Assembly: GCA_946494435.1 (NCBI GenBank)
Contig: CAMMBO010000005.1
Span: 1-28,587, forward strand
Direction of reading: 5' to 3'
From: an uncultured Mycoplasmatota bacterium
GTDB taxonomy: Bacteria > Bacillota_I > Bacilli_A > RF39 > UBA660
Length of the DNA: 28,587 bases
The notes under the pieces: generated by a model
What the model saw: the letters and a program-made list of their open reading frames with translations, nothing else
Databases searched by the model: none
What the model was told of the DNA's origin: nothing
Made by a program: the position numbers and the translations under genes
Shown: piece by piece, positions 7,967 to 16,511 of the stretch
Layout of the letters: every line of letters begins with the position of its first letter
Numbering within the stretch: position 1 is the first letter of the stretch

Positions 7967-8497
7967 TTACTCATCTTCTTCATTACCATATTTTATTTCA
8001 ATAATTAAAGCGTATAGTTCATAAATAAATATTAAGAAACATGGTACTAACACGATAAATAAGAAACCCCATTGTGATTCTACAACACCTAAGAAAGTTC
8101 CTATTCCATTATATACTTTAGTTGGTTTCCCTGCCACAAATTTCATAGAATAAGTATCACCATTTTCAAAGGAAATTGCATCTTCATCTTCGTACACATC
8201 TCCAGCAATTCCTATTTGAATTTGAGGATAACCATTACTATCAACTTTATAAGCAAATATTGTATCTCCTTTATTTATTTCTTCAAGCTCTGTAGATTCT
8301 ACTAGAACAAGATCTCCTTTCTGATAACCTTCCATGCTTACTTTATTATTTAAAATAATAAGAGAAGTATCACCAAACTGTGTAACATTATAATCATTAT
8401 AATTTAACAATAATATTGTCATACATAAAGCAAAGGTAAAATATACCACTGCAATAATTACAAATAAAACCTTTTTTACTATCTTTAACTTCTTCAT
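7967..8497 (-). CDS. Degenerate signal peptidase-like membrane protein (176 aa)
   Basis: Start chosen at ATG 8495-8497, 5 bp after GGAGG; upstream in-frame codons have no such site. The layout is that of a short SipW: helix ~8-31, a serine box NKVSMEGYQKGDLVLVE (51-67), a strand box KGDTIFAYKV (76-85), then GIAGDVYEDEDA (96-107), and a C-terminal membrane helix ~142-163. Ser54 aligns with the catalytic serine of S-G-S-M-E-P. Where active enzymes have His (SipW type) or Lys (LepB type), the sequence reads PQIQIGIAGD and has neither. It is therefore probably inactive, or uses an unusual base. It closes the operon of the 1157-residue protein, after two SipW-type substrates. It may act as a chaperone, pseudoenzyme partner or substrate holder; that role is inferred. 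Confidence 0.68.
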   Translation of the reverse strand: MKKLKIVKKVLFVIIAVVYFTFALCMTILLLNYNDYNVTQFGDTSLIILNNKVSMEGYQKGDLVLVESTELEEINKGDTIFAYKVDSNGYPQIQIGIAGDVYEDEDAISFENGDTYSMKFVAGKPTKVYNGIGTFLGVVESQWGFLFIVLVPCFLIFIYELYALIIEIKYGNEEDE

Positions 8498-8535
8498 TTT
8501 AACCTCCATCTTAATAATAACATATCTTATGACAT

Positions 8536-9432
8536 TTAACAACTATTCTCTTCAACAGAAAATACTGTCTCATCATACGTCTCATTAAAATTAACTTTAT
8601 AAAATCTATAATTTATATTAGAATTACCATTAACTTTAAATTTAATTTCATTTATATAATTATCACTATCTTTAGAAGATGAAATAATATCTATATTAGA
8701 CGTATCTAAATGTAAATCATTACTATCCCACTTCAACATTAAACATTTATCAGTTGTACTTTTATTAGTAATTATTAAATTACTTAATGTATCAGCATCT
8801 TTATACTTTAAAACTATCTCTTTATCATCACTTCTTTTTTTATGCAAGATAAAGTCTCCACTCATAGTCTTCTTATAAGGTGATATTGACTCTACCTTAA
8901 CATTAACTGTAACATCGCTATATTCTTCATCATTAAGACTATAAACATCAATATATAAATCTTTAGTATTTACTTTAGTAGTAAAATTATATCCATTTAT
9001 TTCACATTCACTTTTAGAATAATCACTTACATCTATTCCATCACCAGTATTATTTACACATACTTCTTTACTTGATAAAACACCTTCAAAACTACTCTCA
9101 TTATTATCAGTAAAACGACATCCTACTTTATCTTTATATTCATCACTAACACTACATTCAGCTTTATACTCAATATCATAAGTAGTAATCGCTTCTTTAT
9201 TTAAAGAGTTATTTAAAACTACTTTTATAGGTTCTCCATCATAAGCTTCATCAACATTTTGAACAGGTTCTATATCTAGTTTATCACTAGATAAATAAAA
9301 GCCTTTAGACTCTAAATAATGATTAAAAGTATAATTAGAAACATATTTAGCGAAAGAGAATAATTTAGTTAATAAGAATATAACTATTAGTAGGATTATT
9401 ATAATTATTAAATATTTTCTTATTTTTTTCAT
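8536..9432 (-). CDS. Cysteine-containing SipW-type surface protein (298 aa)
   Basis: Start at ATG 9430-9432: AGGAG lies 9 bp upstream, while an earlier in-frame ATG touches that site. N-terminus MKKIRKYL, a strongly hydrophobic helix (~7-24), then LFSFAKYVSNYT, a processing motif of the S-x-K-Y type. The remaining ~265 residues are acidic, beta-rich and contain about eight cysteines (AECSVSD, KVGCRF, KEVCVNN, SECEING, DKCLML and a cysteine as the final residue), suggesting disulfides outside the cell. I see no named domain. It sits 12 bp after the 181-residue gene and 38 bp before the degenerate peptidase gene. It may be a minor subunit or a cap that accompanies the large beta-helix protein. 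Confidence 0.68.
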   Translation of the reverse strand: MKKIRKYLIIIIILLIVIFLLTKLFSFAKYVSNYTFNHYLESKGFYLSSDKLDIEPVQNVDEAYDGEPIKVVLNNSLNKEAITTYDIEYKAECSVSDEYKDKVGCRFTDNNESSFEGVLSSKEVCVNNTGDGIDVSDYSKSECEINGYNFTTKVNTKDLYIDVYSLNDEEYSDVTVNVKVESISPYKKTMSGDFILHKKRSDDKEIVLKYKDADTLSNLIITNKSTTDKCLMLKWDSNDLHLDTSNIDIISSSKDSDNYINEIKFKVNGNSNINYRFYKVNFNETYDETVFSVEENSC

Positions 9433-9444
9433 CCTTAGCATCTC

Positions 9445-9987
9445 CTAATCTGTTTTTTGATAACTTTTAATATTTATATCAATATAATCAACTAAATCTG
9501 TATATTCTAAACTATTATACTCTTCACTAAAACTTACAACTAACTTATAATCATCTTTTACATCTTCACTATAACTTAAGGTAAGAGGAGAAGAATTACA
9601 TATTAATTTATTTTCATCATCTCTACTATAAGACTCATCACAATTTAATACTAATTCTTCTTTATCATCTAATACTTTATATAATTTAATATCTAAAGGC
9701 ATAAAGTGAAATGTTTCAAGACTTATAGAATATTCTATATCTACATTGCTTCTTTTATTATCTTTATTATTTGTAACACTAAAAGTATAGGACTCTTCAT
9801 CTCCTGGATTTAAAGATGTCATAGGGAGTGATATACTATCTGTCTCTTCTGCATCAAAGATAAACTTTGCTAGGAATTGATTAGTAACTGCTAAAGAAGC
9901 ATTTGATGTATATTTTGAATATGTTATACCAGATATAAATAGTATAGAAATTATTACAACAAGTGAAATTACAATTTTCTTCTTCAT
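9445..9987 (-). CDS. TasA/camelysin-like SipW-type surface protein (180 aa)
   Basis: A small secreted protein: MKKKIVIS, a hydrophobic helix to ~residue 20, then GITYSKYTSNAS, a SipW-type cleavage region. The mature part begins with a strand that ends in FLAKFIFDAEETD and then SLNPGDEESYTFSVTNNKD, the PGD turn plus F-x-V-x-N pattern characteristic of TasA/camelysin beta-sandwiches. About 150 mature residues make it shorter than TasA (~230). Two ATG codons are adjacent; the second (9985-9987) is preferred because AGGTGAT lies 5-7 bp upstream, but 9988-9990 is possible. It follows the 1157-residue gene by only a few bases. The best TasA-like candidate in the window, possibly a minor fibre subunit. 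Confidence 0.72.
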   Translation of the reverse strand: MKKKIVISLVVIISILFISGITYSKYTSNASLAVTNQFLAKFIFDAEETDSISLPMTSLNPGDEESYTFSVTNNKDNKRSNVDIEYSISLETFHFMPLDIKLYKVLDDKEELVLNCDESYSRDDENKLICNSSPLTLSYSEDVKDDYKLVVSFSEEYNSLEYTDLVDYIDINIKSYQKTD

Positions 9988-9995
9988 CATATCAC

Positions 9996-12900
9996 CTACT
10001 TAACAATAAACTTCTCATCAAGAGTCCCAATTTTAGTATTATTATCATATAAATCAAAAACTAATTTATAACCACCTGTCTCTAAAGATGTAGGATTAAA
10101 TTTTAACTCTAGAGTATTTTGATAATCTAATGGGCTTTTAAAAGCATAATAAACTTTATCAGTAACTAATTCTAAATCATTAGAAATATATTCATTTAAA
10201 TCTATTAATTCATAATCTTGATTAAAAGCTGTAAAGTTTTTCTTTTTATATAATGATACTCTAATATTACCATCATTTGCATCTAATTCATTAATAATAT
10301 TAAATGTAAGTACTTGTTCATCATTTTCTTTAGCAATTATCTTACTAGAAGTATTTTCTACATTAAAACCATATTCTTCTATTTCATTATCAACAATAAC
10401 TGGTATTTCTATTGTATCAGTACTAACTTCATCTTCATAAATACCATCTATAGAAGATGCTACCTTAATAGAAAAGTAATATGTTCCTTTTGTTAAACTA
10501 CTGTTATCTATAGATGTTTCTATTTGTAATTTATTAGTATAATCATTCATATCACTAGATAAATTAATTCTAATATAACCACTAGAATCTGGATAATACT
10601 TAGTATCATTAAGAGTAAATGAAAGATTTTTCAAGTTATCTTCTTCTACTACATTTTCTTCATCATCTACAAGCTTCATAACTAAAAGAAAACCTTTATC
10701 TTGATATGTTGTATCAATAACTTTATCATTTTCTATTTGTTGATAGTTTAATTTAGTTATAAATTCTAACTCTGTTAAAGAATCACTATTATAATTTATA
10801 TTATTTATATTATCTTCTGTTGTTAAACTTATATAAGCATCTTTAGAAGTATAGATATTAAATGACTTAAGACTATTTTCTAAAGTATTTAGAATAATAT
10901 CATTATTTTTATCTTTTAATACTATAGATAATTTTATATCTAAAAGGTCTTCTTTTATATCAGTATTTTCAAAAGATAATTTAACAGTATAGTTTTCTTT
11001 TATATTACCAGTCTCTATTTCATCAAAAGTACTATCATCATCTTTACCTATTTCTTTAAATAAAGAAAAGTCATAACTAGCTTCTTCTTCATCACTAGTA
11101 GTATAAGTATATACTTTCTCGTTATAGTTATCTATTATTGTAATAATAGTATCTTTAGGTAATAAAGTATTAGATACTAAACTATGTTTATAACCTTCTA
11201 AATAGGTTTTATCACCTTCATAAGAAATATTTAAACTAACACTAGATTTATCTGTAATATTAGGATTATCAACACTATTTACCTTATAACCATCTATATT
11301 AATATAATCAGTATTAGCATAAGTAACATCACCATAATTATCTATTACTTTAACATAAACTATATTTTTTCCAACACTATCAAGGACTATCTCCTCATCA
11401 TAAGGACTAAATTCTATCTCCTCTAGCTCTTCTTTAGTCTTTATATCAGGAGAAATATAATAAAGTATGCTAGTCACAGTAGATAAATCATCAGTTGCAC
11501 TTACTGTTACAGTCTCACTTTTATTAGTATATATCTCATCAACTGATGTTTTAAAACTATCAAAAGTTAAATCTCCCACCCTAATATTAATAGAAGCTTT
11601 AGTCTTATCAAGTACTAAAATATCTGTATTTATATAGGAAATATTATCATCATAGTCAACAGTTTTAACATAAATAATATATTCACCCATCTCACTTATT
11701 TCAAAAATACCTTGATAAGGAGTAAATTCTAATGTTTCTACTACATCTAACGATAAAGGTTCACTTCCTTCATAAATATAATAATAAAGCTCTTTATTTG
11801 GTGTTAACGATGAAGTATCTGTAATAGTAGCATTTATATTATCTGTAAATTTAATAGATTCTAAATTACTAGAGAAATTATTATAAGAGTGTCCTCCCAG
11901 ATTAATTATAGCACTAGAACTACTTTCTTCATCAAAATATAATAATGGATAACTATCATTATATATAAAGATATTATCTTTATTAGTAGTTAAATCTTCT
12001 AAACTAGTAAACTCTTTATATAATAAAGTATTTATAAGAAAATCTTTATTTTTAAGATTAGATATATCTGTTATATTAAATGTTCCTGTTACTTCTCCAT
12101 TATTAATTACATTTCCATCTATATAATAGGAATTATTTACATTAATAGTACTATCATAACTATTATTAATTAAGTAATTACTACTACTAGCATTAAAACA
12201 ATTAGTAATATCTAAAGTAGAAGATTTAACATCACCTACAAGTCCAATATTATTAGGAGAAGTTAAATTACCACTATTATAACTATTAGTAATAGAACCA
12301 CTTCCTGTAATAGAACCTACTAAACTACTACTTAAATATCCAGAGTTAATACTACCATTATTATAGGAATTTGAAATTATAATATTATCTGTCTTACCTA
12401 CTAGACCACTACTTAATCCCTTACCATAGATATCTGCTTTATTGATAACATTAGTTAAAATTGTATTTTCTGCCTTACCAATAAGTCCACTAGTTATATT
12501 GTCTATATAAGTAACTTCATATTTTAGATTAGATAAGGTAGTATTTTGATAATCACTTGAAGTAACCTCTAAAGATTTATAATTATCTAAAGTAATAGAA
12601 AAATCATTAGTAGTTATAATATTATCATTAATAGTCAAATTACTTAAATTATTAGTAGTACCAGATAAGGTAACATTAGTAATAATACCATCTACTTCTA
12701 TATCATTAGGAGTAATTACTTCATTAGATGATGTTAAATTAATATCATCTAATGAGATTGTTTCATTTAAAGTATTACTAATATCACTACCAATTATATA
12801 ACCATTATATAAAACATTACTAATATTAGCATTAGTCGCTTTAGATGCAATACCTGCTGTATTATTTCCACCATTTATTACAGAATTAGTAAAAAACAGA

Positions 12901-13469
12901 TTAGAGATATTACCTTCTAAATTAGTAAAGAAAGAAAGATCAGTTACATCACTTTCTCTAATATATAAACCATATATAGAGTGATTATTTCCATCTATAT
13001 AGCCTTTAAAATTATTAAGAGATGAAAAATTATTTATAGTAGAAATAACTGTTCCATCTCTACTAGTATTATCATATAATTCATTACTATAATCTTTAAC
13101 ATAGTATGTAATATCATCTTTAAGATATTGTAATTTATTAGTATCATCATATATAAAGAAACCATCATTAATAACAATATCATTTTCTATAGAAAAATAT
13201 GTATCCATATAATCAGTAGTTTCTAAGTTTTTAGCAAGTAAAGCAAGTTCAGAACCATTACTAATAATATATGGATCTTCTTTGGTACCACTACCATCTC
13301 TATAATTAGATGCTACTTTTCCATCCCATGTTGAAACATTATCAGTAGTTATTTTACTCTGATAACGTCCTAAACTAGGTATAGCGATTACAAGTGCAAA
13401 TATAATAATTATAAGAAAAAATAAACTATATAATCTTATTTTTTTAGATGACTTTAATCTCTTTATCAT
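9996..13469 (-). CDS. Large surface protein: GLUG/beta-helix-like N-half plus Ig-like C-half (1157 aa)
   Basis: N-terminus MIKRLKSSKKIR, hydrophobic helix (~12-31), then PSLGRYQSKITTDN, a G-R-Y type SipW-like signal. Next comes WDGKVAS and GSGTKEDPYIISNGSELALL, the module that opens many GLUG-type and M26-like surface proteins. Residues ~130-480 are repetitive, with many N-I-S-N, G-L-V-G-K and N-N-G/S-Y-N-S-G turns, as in a right-handed beta-helix. From ~510 to 740 two similar Ig-like units appear (YYYIYEGSEPL...FTPYQGIFEI and ILYYISPDIKT...FSPYDEEIVL, each followed by VYVKxxD). More beta-sandwich-like segments follow to the end (GGYKLVFDLYDNNTKIG). No LPxTG or C-terminal helix is seen. Start: GGAAG, 7 bp, ATG. 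It is probably the adhesin or tip protein of the system. Confidence 0.72.
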   Translation of the reverse strand: MIKRLKSSKKIRLYSLFFLIIIIFALVIAIPSLGRYQSKITTDNVSTWDGKVASNYRDGSGTKEDPYIISNGSELALLAKNLETTDYMDTYFSIENDIVINDGFFIYDDTNKLQYLKDDITYYVKDYSNELYDNTSRDGTVISTINNFSSLNNFKGYIDGNNHSIYGLYIRESDVTDLSFFTNLEGNISNLFFTNSVINGGNNTAGIASKATNANISNVLYNGYIIGSDISNTLNETISLDDINLTSSNEVITPNDIEVDGIITNVTLSGTTNNLSNLTINDNIITTNDFSITLDNYKSLEVTSSDYQNTTLSNLKYEVTYIDNITSGLIGKAENTILTNVINKADIYGKGLSSGLVGKTDNIIISNSYNNGSINSGYLSSSLVGSITGSGSITNSYNSGNLTSPNNIGLVGDVKSSTLDITNCFNASSSNYLINNSYDSTINVNNSYYIDGNVINNGEVTGTFNITDISNLKNKDFLINTLLYKEFTSLEDLTTNKDNIFIYNDSYPLLYFDEESSSSAIINLGGHSYNNFSSNLESIKFTDNINATITDTSSLTPNKELYYYIYEGSEPLSLDVVETLEFTPYQGIFEISEMGEYIIYVKTVDYDDNISYINTDILVLDKTKASINIRVGDLTFDSFKTSVDEIYTNKSETVTVSATDDLSTVTSILYYISPDIKTKEELEEIEFSPYDEEIVLDSVGKNIVYVKVIDNYGDVTYANTDYINIDGYKVNSVDNPNITDKSSVSLNISYEGDKTYLEGYKHSLVSNTLLPKDTIITIIDNYNEKVYTYTTSDEEEASYDFSLFKEIGKDDDSTFDEIETGNIKENYTVKLSFENTDIKEDLLDIKLSIVLKDKNNDIILNTLENSLKSFNIYTSKDAYISLTTEDNINNINYNSDSLTELEFITKLNYQQIENDKVIDTTYQDKGFLLVMKLVDDEENVVEEDNLKNLSFTLNDTKYYPDSSGYIRINLSSDMNDYTNKLQIETSIDNSSLTKGTYYFSIKVASSIDGIYEDEVSTDTIEIPVIVDNEIEEYGFNVENTSSKIIAKENDEQVLTFNIINELDANDGNIRVSLYKKKNFTAFNQDYELIDLNEYISNDLELVTDKVYYAFKSPLDYQNTLELKFNPTSLETGGYKLVFDLYDNNTKIGTLDEKFIVK

Positions 13470-13507
13470 ACTAATTCTTCCTTTACTCCTATTCTATCAT
13501 CATATAA

Positions 13508-13536
13508 ATTATAGCATAATTTTACAAATATTTACA
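13508..13536 (-). promoter_or_regulatory. Promoter of the 1157-aa surface protein operon
   Basis: TATAAT (13508-13513) preceded by TGC gives an extended -10. Seventeen bp upstream is TGTAAA (13531-13536), which is also one of three phased TGTAAA-like copies. The -10 is 38 bp before the start codon. Confidence 0.6.
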
Positions 13537-13543
13537 TAATATT

Positions 13544-15175
13544 TCAATTTTTCTCATCATTTGACATTATTTTATCAACTTTACACATAAACCAAATCTT
13601 CTCTATAGTAGTCTTACTATTTTCTATTTTATTAATTCTTAATACTAAAAGTATCTTACTTAATAAAGCACTTAAATTATCTTCACTCAAATCTTCTTCT
13701 GTTAATCTAATACTATTTAAATTGTATTTATTAGCAATAATTCTTGCAATATTTCTCTCATCAAAAAGAGGTAAGCCTGCAACTATAATATTAGTTGTAT
13801 TCATAGCAAACAAATCAAAACTCTCACTATACTTAGATATCTCTTCAAAACTATTAGTATTATAGACCTTAGCAATAGCAAGTTTTTTAAAATAATCAAA
13901 ACTATAATATAGATTTAAAACATCCATAATAGTTAGAGTATTACTTAAAATAGCCATGACTTTATCTTTAAAATATTCCTCATCATAAGTTTTATATAAT
14001 TCATAAAGTTCTTTCGCTTTTATTACTGACTCAGCTTTTAGATGTTTTAAGTCATTATCACTTTTAAATTCAAAAAAGCCTGGTTTACCACTAAATATCT
14101 TTTTATTAATTCTTTCAAGTTCATTTTCTTTAGAATTAATCTTATCTTCTACTTCTTTTAAACCTTTATAAGGAGCATCATTATCATCTTTTGGTACTAG
14201 ATTTATATATTCATCTTTAAATTCATTAAACAGTGGTAGGAACTCTAAATAATTATTATACTCTTCTATATTTAGTTTTAATTTCTCCAAGATATTACAT
14301 ACTTTACCCATTTCTGTTTTATCATTATAATCTACTTCTTTTGGTACTAAAGTATTATAAGCATTTACTCTAGCTTTACTACCTTCTCTTAACTGTTCAA
14401 TATCTATATCACCTTTTCTTGCTAAAGTAACTATATCATTAACAGTTTCTTTTTTAGCAAGATTCAAATCAATATATAAAGACTTTAACTTTTCTAAGCA
14501 ATCATTATAATTCTCTATATCATTATCTCTCATCGCTCTTTTTTGTAATTCTAAAATGTAGTTTACAAATTTCTTTTCGTTAATTTTTATTAACTTACGA
14601 AAATTAAGTTCAATATGTTCAATAAGTTCAGGATTAATCCAATAAATTTGTTCAAATATCTCTCCTACTTTATCATAGTTTTTATTTTTACTATGACGAA
14701 CTTCTAAGAATGCTGTCATATATTCATGAACATAACAAGTATAATGAAAATCATCTTTAGTAAGGTGAATATCTACTAATTCAAACTTATCTAAAAAGCC
14801 ATTAATAATATCATTTAAAGAATTAAAATTAAAAGTAGTATAATTATTAATTTGATATAATAATGTATCAAATCCCATCTTTTCAAAGTAAGTATTAGTA
14901 GGATTAAGTAGGAATTTAACATGTTCTAAATTAATTATTTTTTCGTTTAATTTATCAGTATTAACAGTATTACTATCATCTTTTAATTCAAAAGAACGGC
15001 TCTTAGCAAGAAGATAATTTACAAGACTATTTTTATAATTTTTATACTTATCTTCTATAGTATCAATAGTTTGATTTAATTTTTTTATATTAGTCTTAGT
15101 TCTTGTAGGCAAAGTAGAAACTAATGTCTTTTTCGCTTCAATATCTTTTTTTATAAATTCTAAAAAGTTATTCAT
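13544..15175 (-). CDS. Unrecognised cytoplasmic helical protein (543 aa)
   Basis: I do not recognise this protein. It has no signal peptide and no membrane helix, and is rich in Lys, Glu, Asn and Leu with long helices. The start (about 1-75, KKTLVSTLPTRTKTNIKKLNQ) and a charged stretch (about 340-360) look coiled-coil. No catalytic motif, Walker box or zinc site is apparent; segments such as IEHIELNFRKL and EIFEQIYWINPEL suggest an alpha-helical repeat fold. Its ATG (15173-15175) overlaps the stop of the 45-residue gene (ATGAATAA), so its translation is probably coupled to that gene. It lies downstream of the fibre genes and upstream of the beta-helix operon, so a cytoplasmic role for the surface system (chaperone, regulator, scaffold) is plausible but unproven. 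Confidence 0.65.
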   Translation of the reverse strand: MNNFLEFIKKDIEAKKTLVSTLPTRTKTNIKKLNQTIDTIEDKYKNYKNSLVNYLLAKSRSFELKDDSNTVNTDKLNEKIINLEHVKFLLNPTNTYFEKMGFDTLLYQINNYTTFNFNSLNDIINGFLDKFELVDIHLTKDDFHYTCYVHEYMTAFLEVRHSKNKNYDKVGEIFEQIYWINPELIEHIELNFRKLIKINEKKFVNYILELQKRAMRDNDIENYNDCLEKLKSLYIDLNLAKKETVNDIVTLARKGDIDIEQLREGSKARVNAYNTLVPKEVDYNDKTEMGKVCNILEKLKLNIEEYNNYLEFLPLFNEFKDEYINLVPKDDNDAPYKGLKEVEDKINSKENELERINKKIFSGKPGFFEFKSDNDLKHLKAESVIKAKELYELYKTYDEEYFKDKVMAILSNTLTIMDVLNLYYSFDYFKKLAIAKVYNTNSFEEISKYSESFDLFAMNTTNIIVAGLPLFDERNIARIIANKYNLNSIRLTEEDLSEDNLSALLSKILLVLRINKIENSKTTIEKIWFMCKVDKIMSNDEKN

Positions 15176-15305
15176 CTAAATCATCCTCTTCTATTCTTTG
15201 TTCTTCTAAAAAGTGTATAAAGTCTTCTATATCTTCATATGATTCAATTAATTCTTTTAAATTAAGGCGTGATAAATCAAAGTCAATTATTTCTTCATTT
15301 TTCAT
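15168..15305 (-). CDS. Small acidic protein (45 aa), translationally coupled
   Basis: A short gene with an excellent AGGAGG, 6 bp, ATG start (15303-15305). The product begins MKNEEIIDFDLSRLNLKELI and ends in EEDDLDE; about 40% of residues are Asp or Glu, with very few basic ones, and no membrane segment or cysteine is seen. It is probably two helices. Its TAA (15168-15170) overlaps the next gene's ATG by 8 bp, the classic layout for translational coupling. It lies 14 bp after the 371-residue surface protein gene. Function unknown; size and charge suggest a binding partner of the 543-residue protein. Confidence 0.7.
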   Translation of the reverse strand: MKNEEIIDFDLSRLNLKELIESYEDIEDFIHFLEEQRIEEDDLDE

Positions 15306-15319
15306 ATTTAACCTCCTAT

Positions 15320-16435
15320 TTATTCATTAAAAGTAGTATAACCTTCTGTATCTTTAACAAAACTTATTGATATATCTAAATCAGTACCCTGTGAGTTTGT
15401 TTCTAAACTATCTATATCTTGTCCCTCAACCCATAGATATACTCTAGCCTTAGTAACACCATTAGGTACTTCAAAAATTGGTTCACTAAAATCTTCTTCT
15501 GTTATTGTATTTTGTAAGGTAAAATAATTTGGATCAATATTAGGCGAACCTGATACTGTATTAGCGACAAATATTGGCCCACCTGCTCTACTAACTGCAT
15601 ATGTTGGAAAACGTTGTCCATTTACTAGATTAACATTATATTTTCTAGCTCTTTCTATTGATAAGTTAGTATGATTTCTACTATTAGGTTCATATATTAT
15701 AGCATTACAATCATTATTACAACTAAGATTTTGAACGGCAGTAGCAGGGGCATCTAATGTAGTACTATCTATTTTAACTATACCTACTCTTATAGAATTA
15801 CCTAATCCTTGCATTTCTTCATTAGCATCTGCTGCTATCGTAATAGATGTAGATCTATCAAAATATAAATTATCACTAACAGGAGAGCCTGTTTCATTAC
15901 GTAAAAAGATATCAAATGCTAAGTAATAACTATATTTTTTTCTCTGTGTTTCTTGTCTTTCAGTTGTATAAATAAAACCATTATCGATATCTCTTCTTTG
16001 ATAAAGTACACCCTCACTTGTAAAAATATTAAAATCAGGACTATTATGATTAGTAATTCCATTAGAAGAAACAGGAACTAATCCATTTCCAACCCATAGA
16101 CTTTTGTTAGTAGGATATGTATTAACAAGATTATTTAAAATAGTATCTTCAGTTATATCAACATAACTATCGTAATTAATTGCATCTAATGATATTGTTA
16201 AGCCACTATTTCTGTCAACTGCCATTCTAAACGTTCTAATTCTTACATTTAGTGCAGAAGAAAACCAAGCATAAGTTGCAACTATTAGTAGAATACCAAA
16301 TAATAATAATGCAATTATTGTTTTTCTTTTACTAATACGGCCAAAGAAAAGTTTATTTTCTTGATTATTACATCCTTTTTTTACTTTCTGACGTTTCTTT
16401 AGCTTTTTAGTTGTTGGAGTCTTCTTTTTAGTCAC
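15320..16435 (-). CDS. Divergent C-type member of the A/B surface protein family (371 aa)
   Basis: Starts at GTG 16433-16435, 7 bp after GGAGG. A long, very basic N-terminal tail (~38 residues, TKKLKKRQKVKKG) precedes the hydrophobic helix, which ends in IVATYAWFSSALNV, the same T-Y-A-W-F signal as the A and B proteins. The mature part shares landmarks with them: YYLAFDIFLRNETG, GLGNSIRVGI, a cysteine pair next to IYEPNSRNH (IWEPND in A/B), FPTYAVSR and the C-terminal RVYLWVEGQDIDS...LDISISFVKD. It is shorter and lacks the B-type C-terminal extension and the second conserved cysteine pair. It is the last surface gene of the third operon, after a hairpin at 16459-16494. It may be a minor subunit, such as a base or tip of the A/B fibre. 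Confidence 0.78.
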   Translation of the reverse strand: MTKKKTPTTKKLKKRQKVKKGCNNQENKLFFGRISKRKTIIALLLFGILLIVATYAWFSSALNVRIRTFRMAVDRNSGLTISLDAINYDSYVDITEDTILNNLVNTYPTNKSLWVGNGLVPVSSNGITNHNSPDFNIFTSEGVLYQRRDIDNGFIYTTERQETQRKKYSYYLAFDIFLRNETGSPVSDNLYFDRSTSITIAADANEEMQGLGNSIRVGIVKIDSTTLDAPATAVQNLSCNNDCNAIIYEPNSRNHTNLSIERARKYNVNLVNGQRFPTYAVSRAGGPIFVANTVSGSPNIDPNYFTLQNTITEEDFSEPIFEVPNGVTKARVYLWVEGQDIDSLETNSQGTDLDISISFVKDTEGYTTFNE

Positions 16436-16458
16436 TTTTATACCTCCTTCATAATGTA

Positions 16459-16494
16459 AATAAAGAGTAATAATTTAATAATATTACTCTTTAT
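16459..16494 (-). terminator. 13-bp hairpin between A3 and the C-type gene
   Basis: A perfect 13-bp inverted repeat (AATAAAGAGTAAT at 16459-16471, its complement at 16482-16494) lies between the A3 stop codon and the next gene's ribosome binding site. There is no long U run after it on the minus strand, so it is probably a leaky terminator or an mRNA stability element that lowers expression of the downstream genes. Confidence 0.45.
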
Positions 16495-16511
16495 TCAACT
16501 TATACCATATC

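Noticed and set aside
10314..10496. Plus-strand open frame of 60 codons
   Set aside because: A composition shadow of the 1157-residue gene on the other strand; Phe/Ile/Tyr-rich with no start signal.
13521..13547. CRISPR-like or short tandem repeat array
   Set aside because: Only three 6-bp units with 4-5-bp spacers; too short, better read as a binding site array or chance AT-rich similarity.
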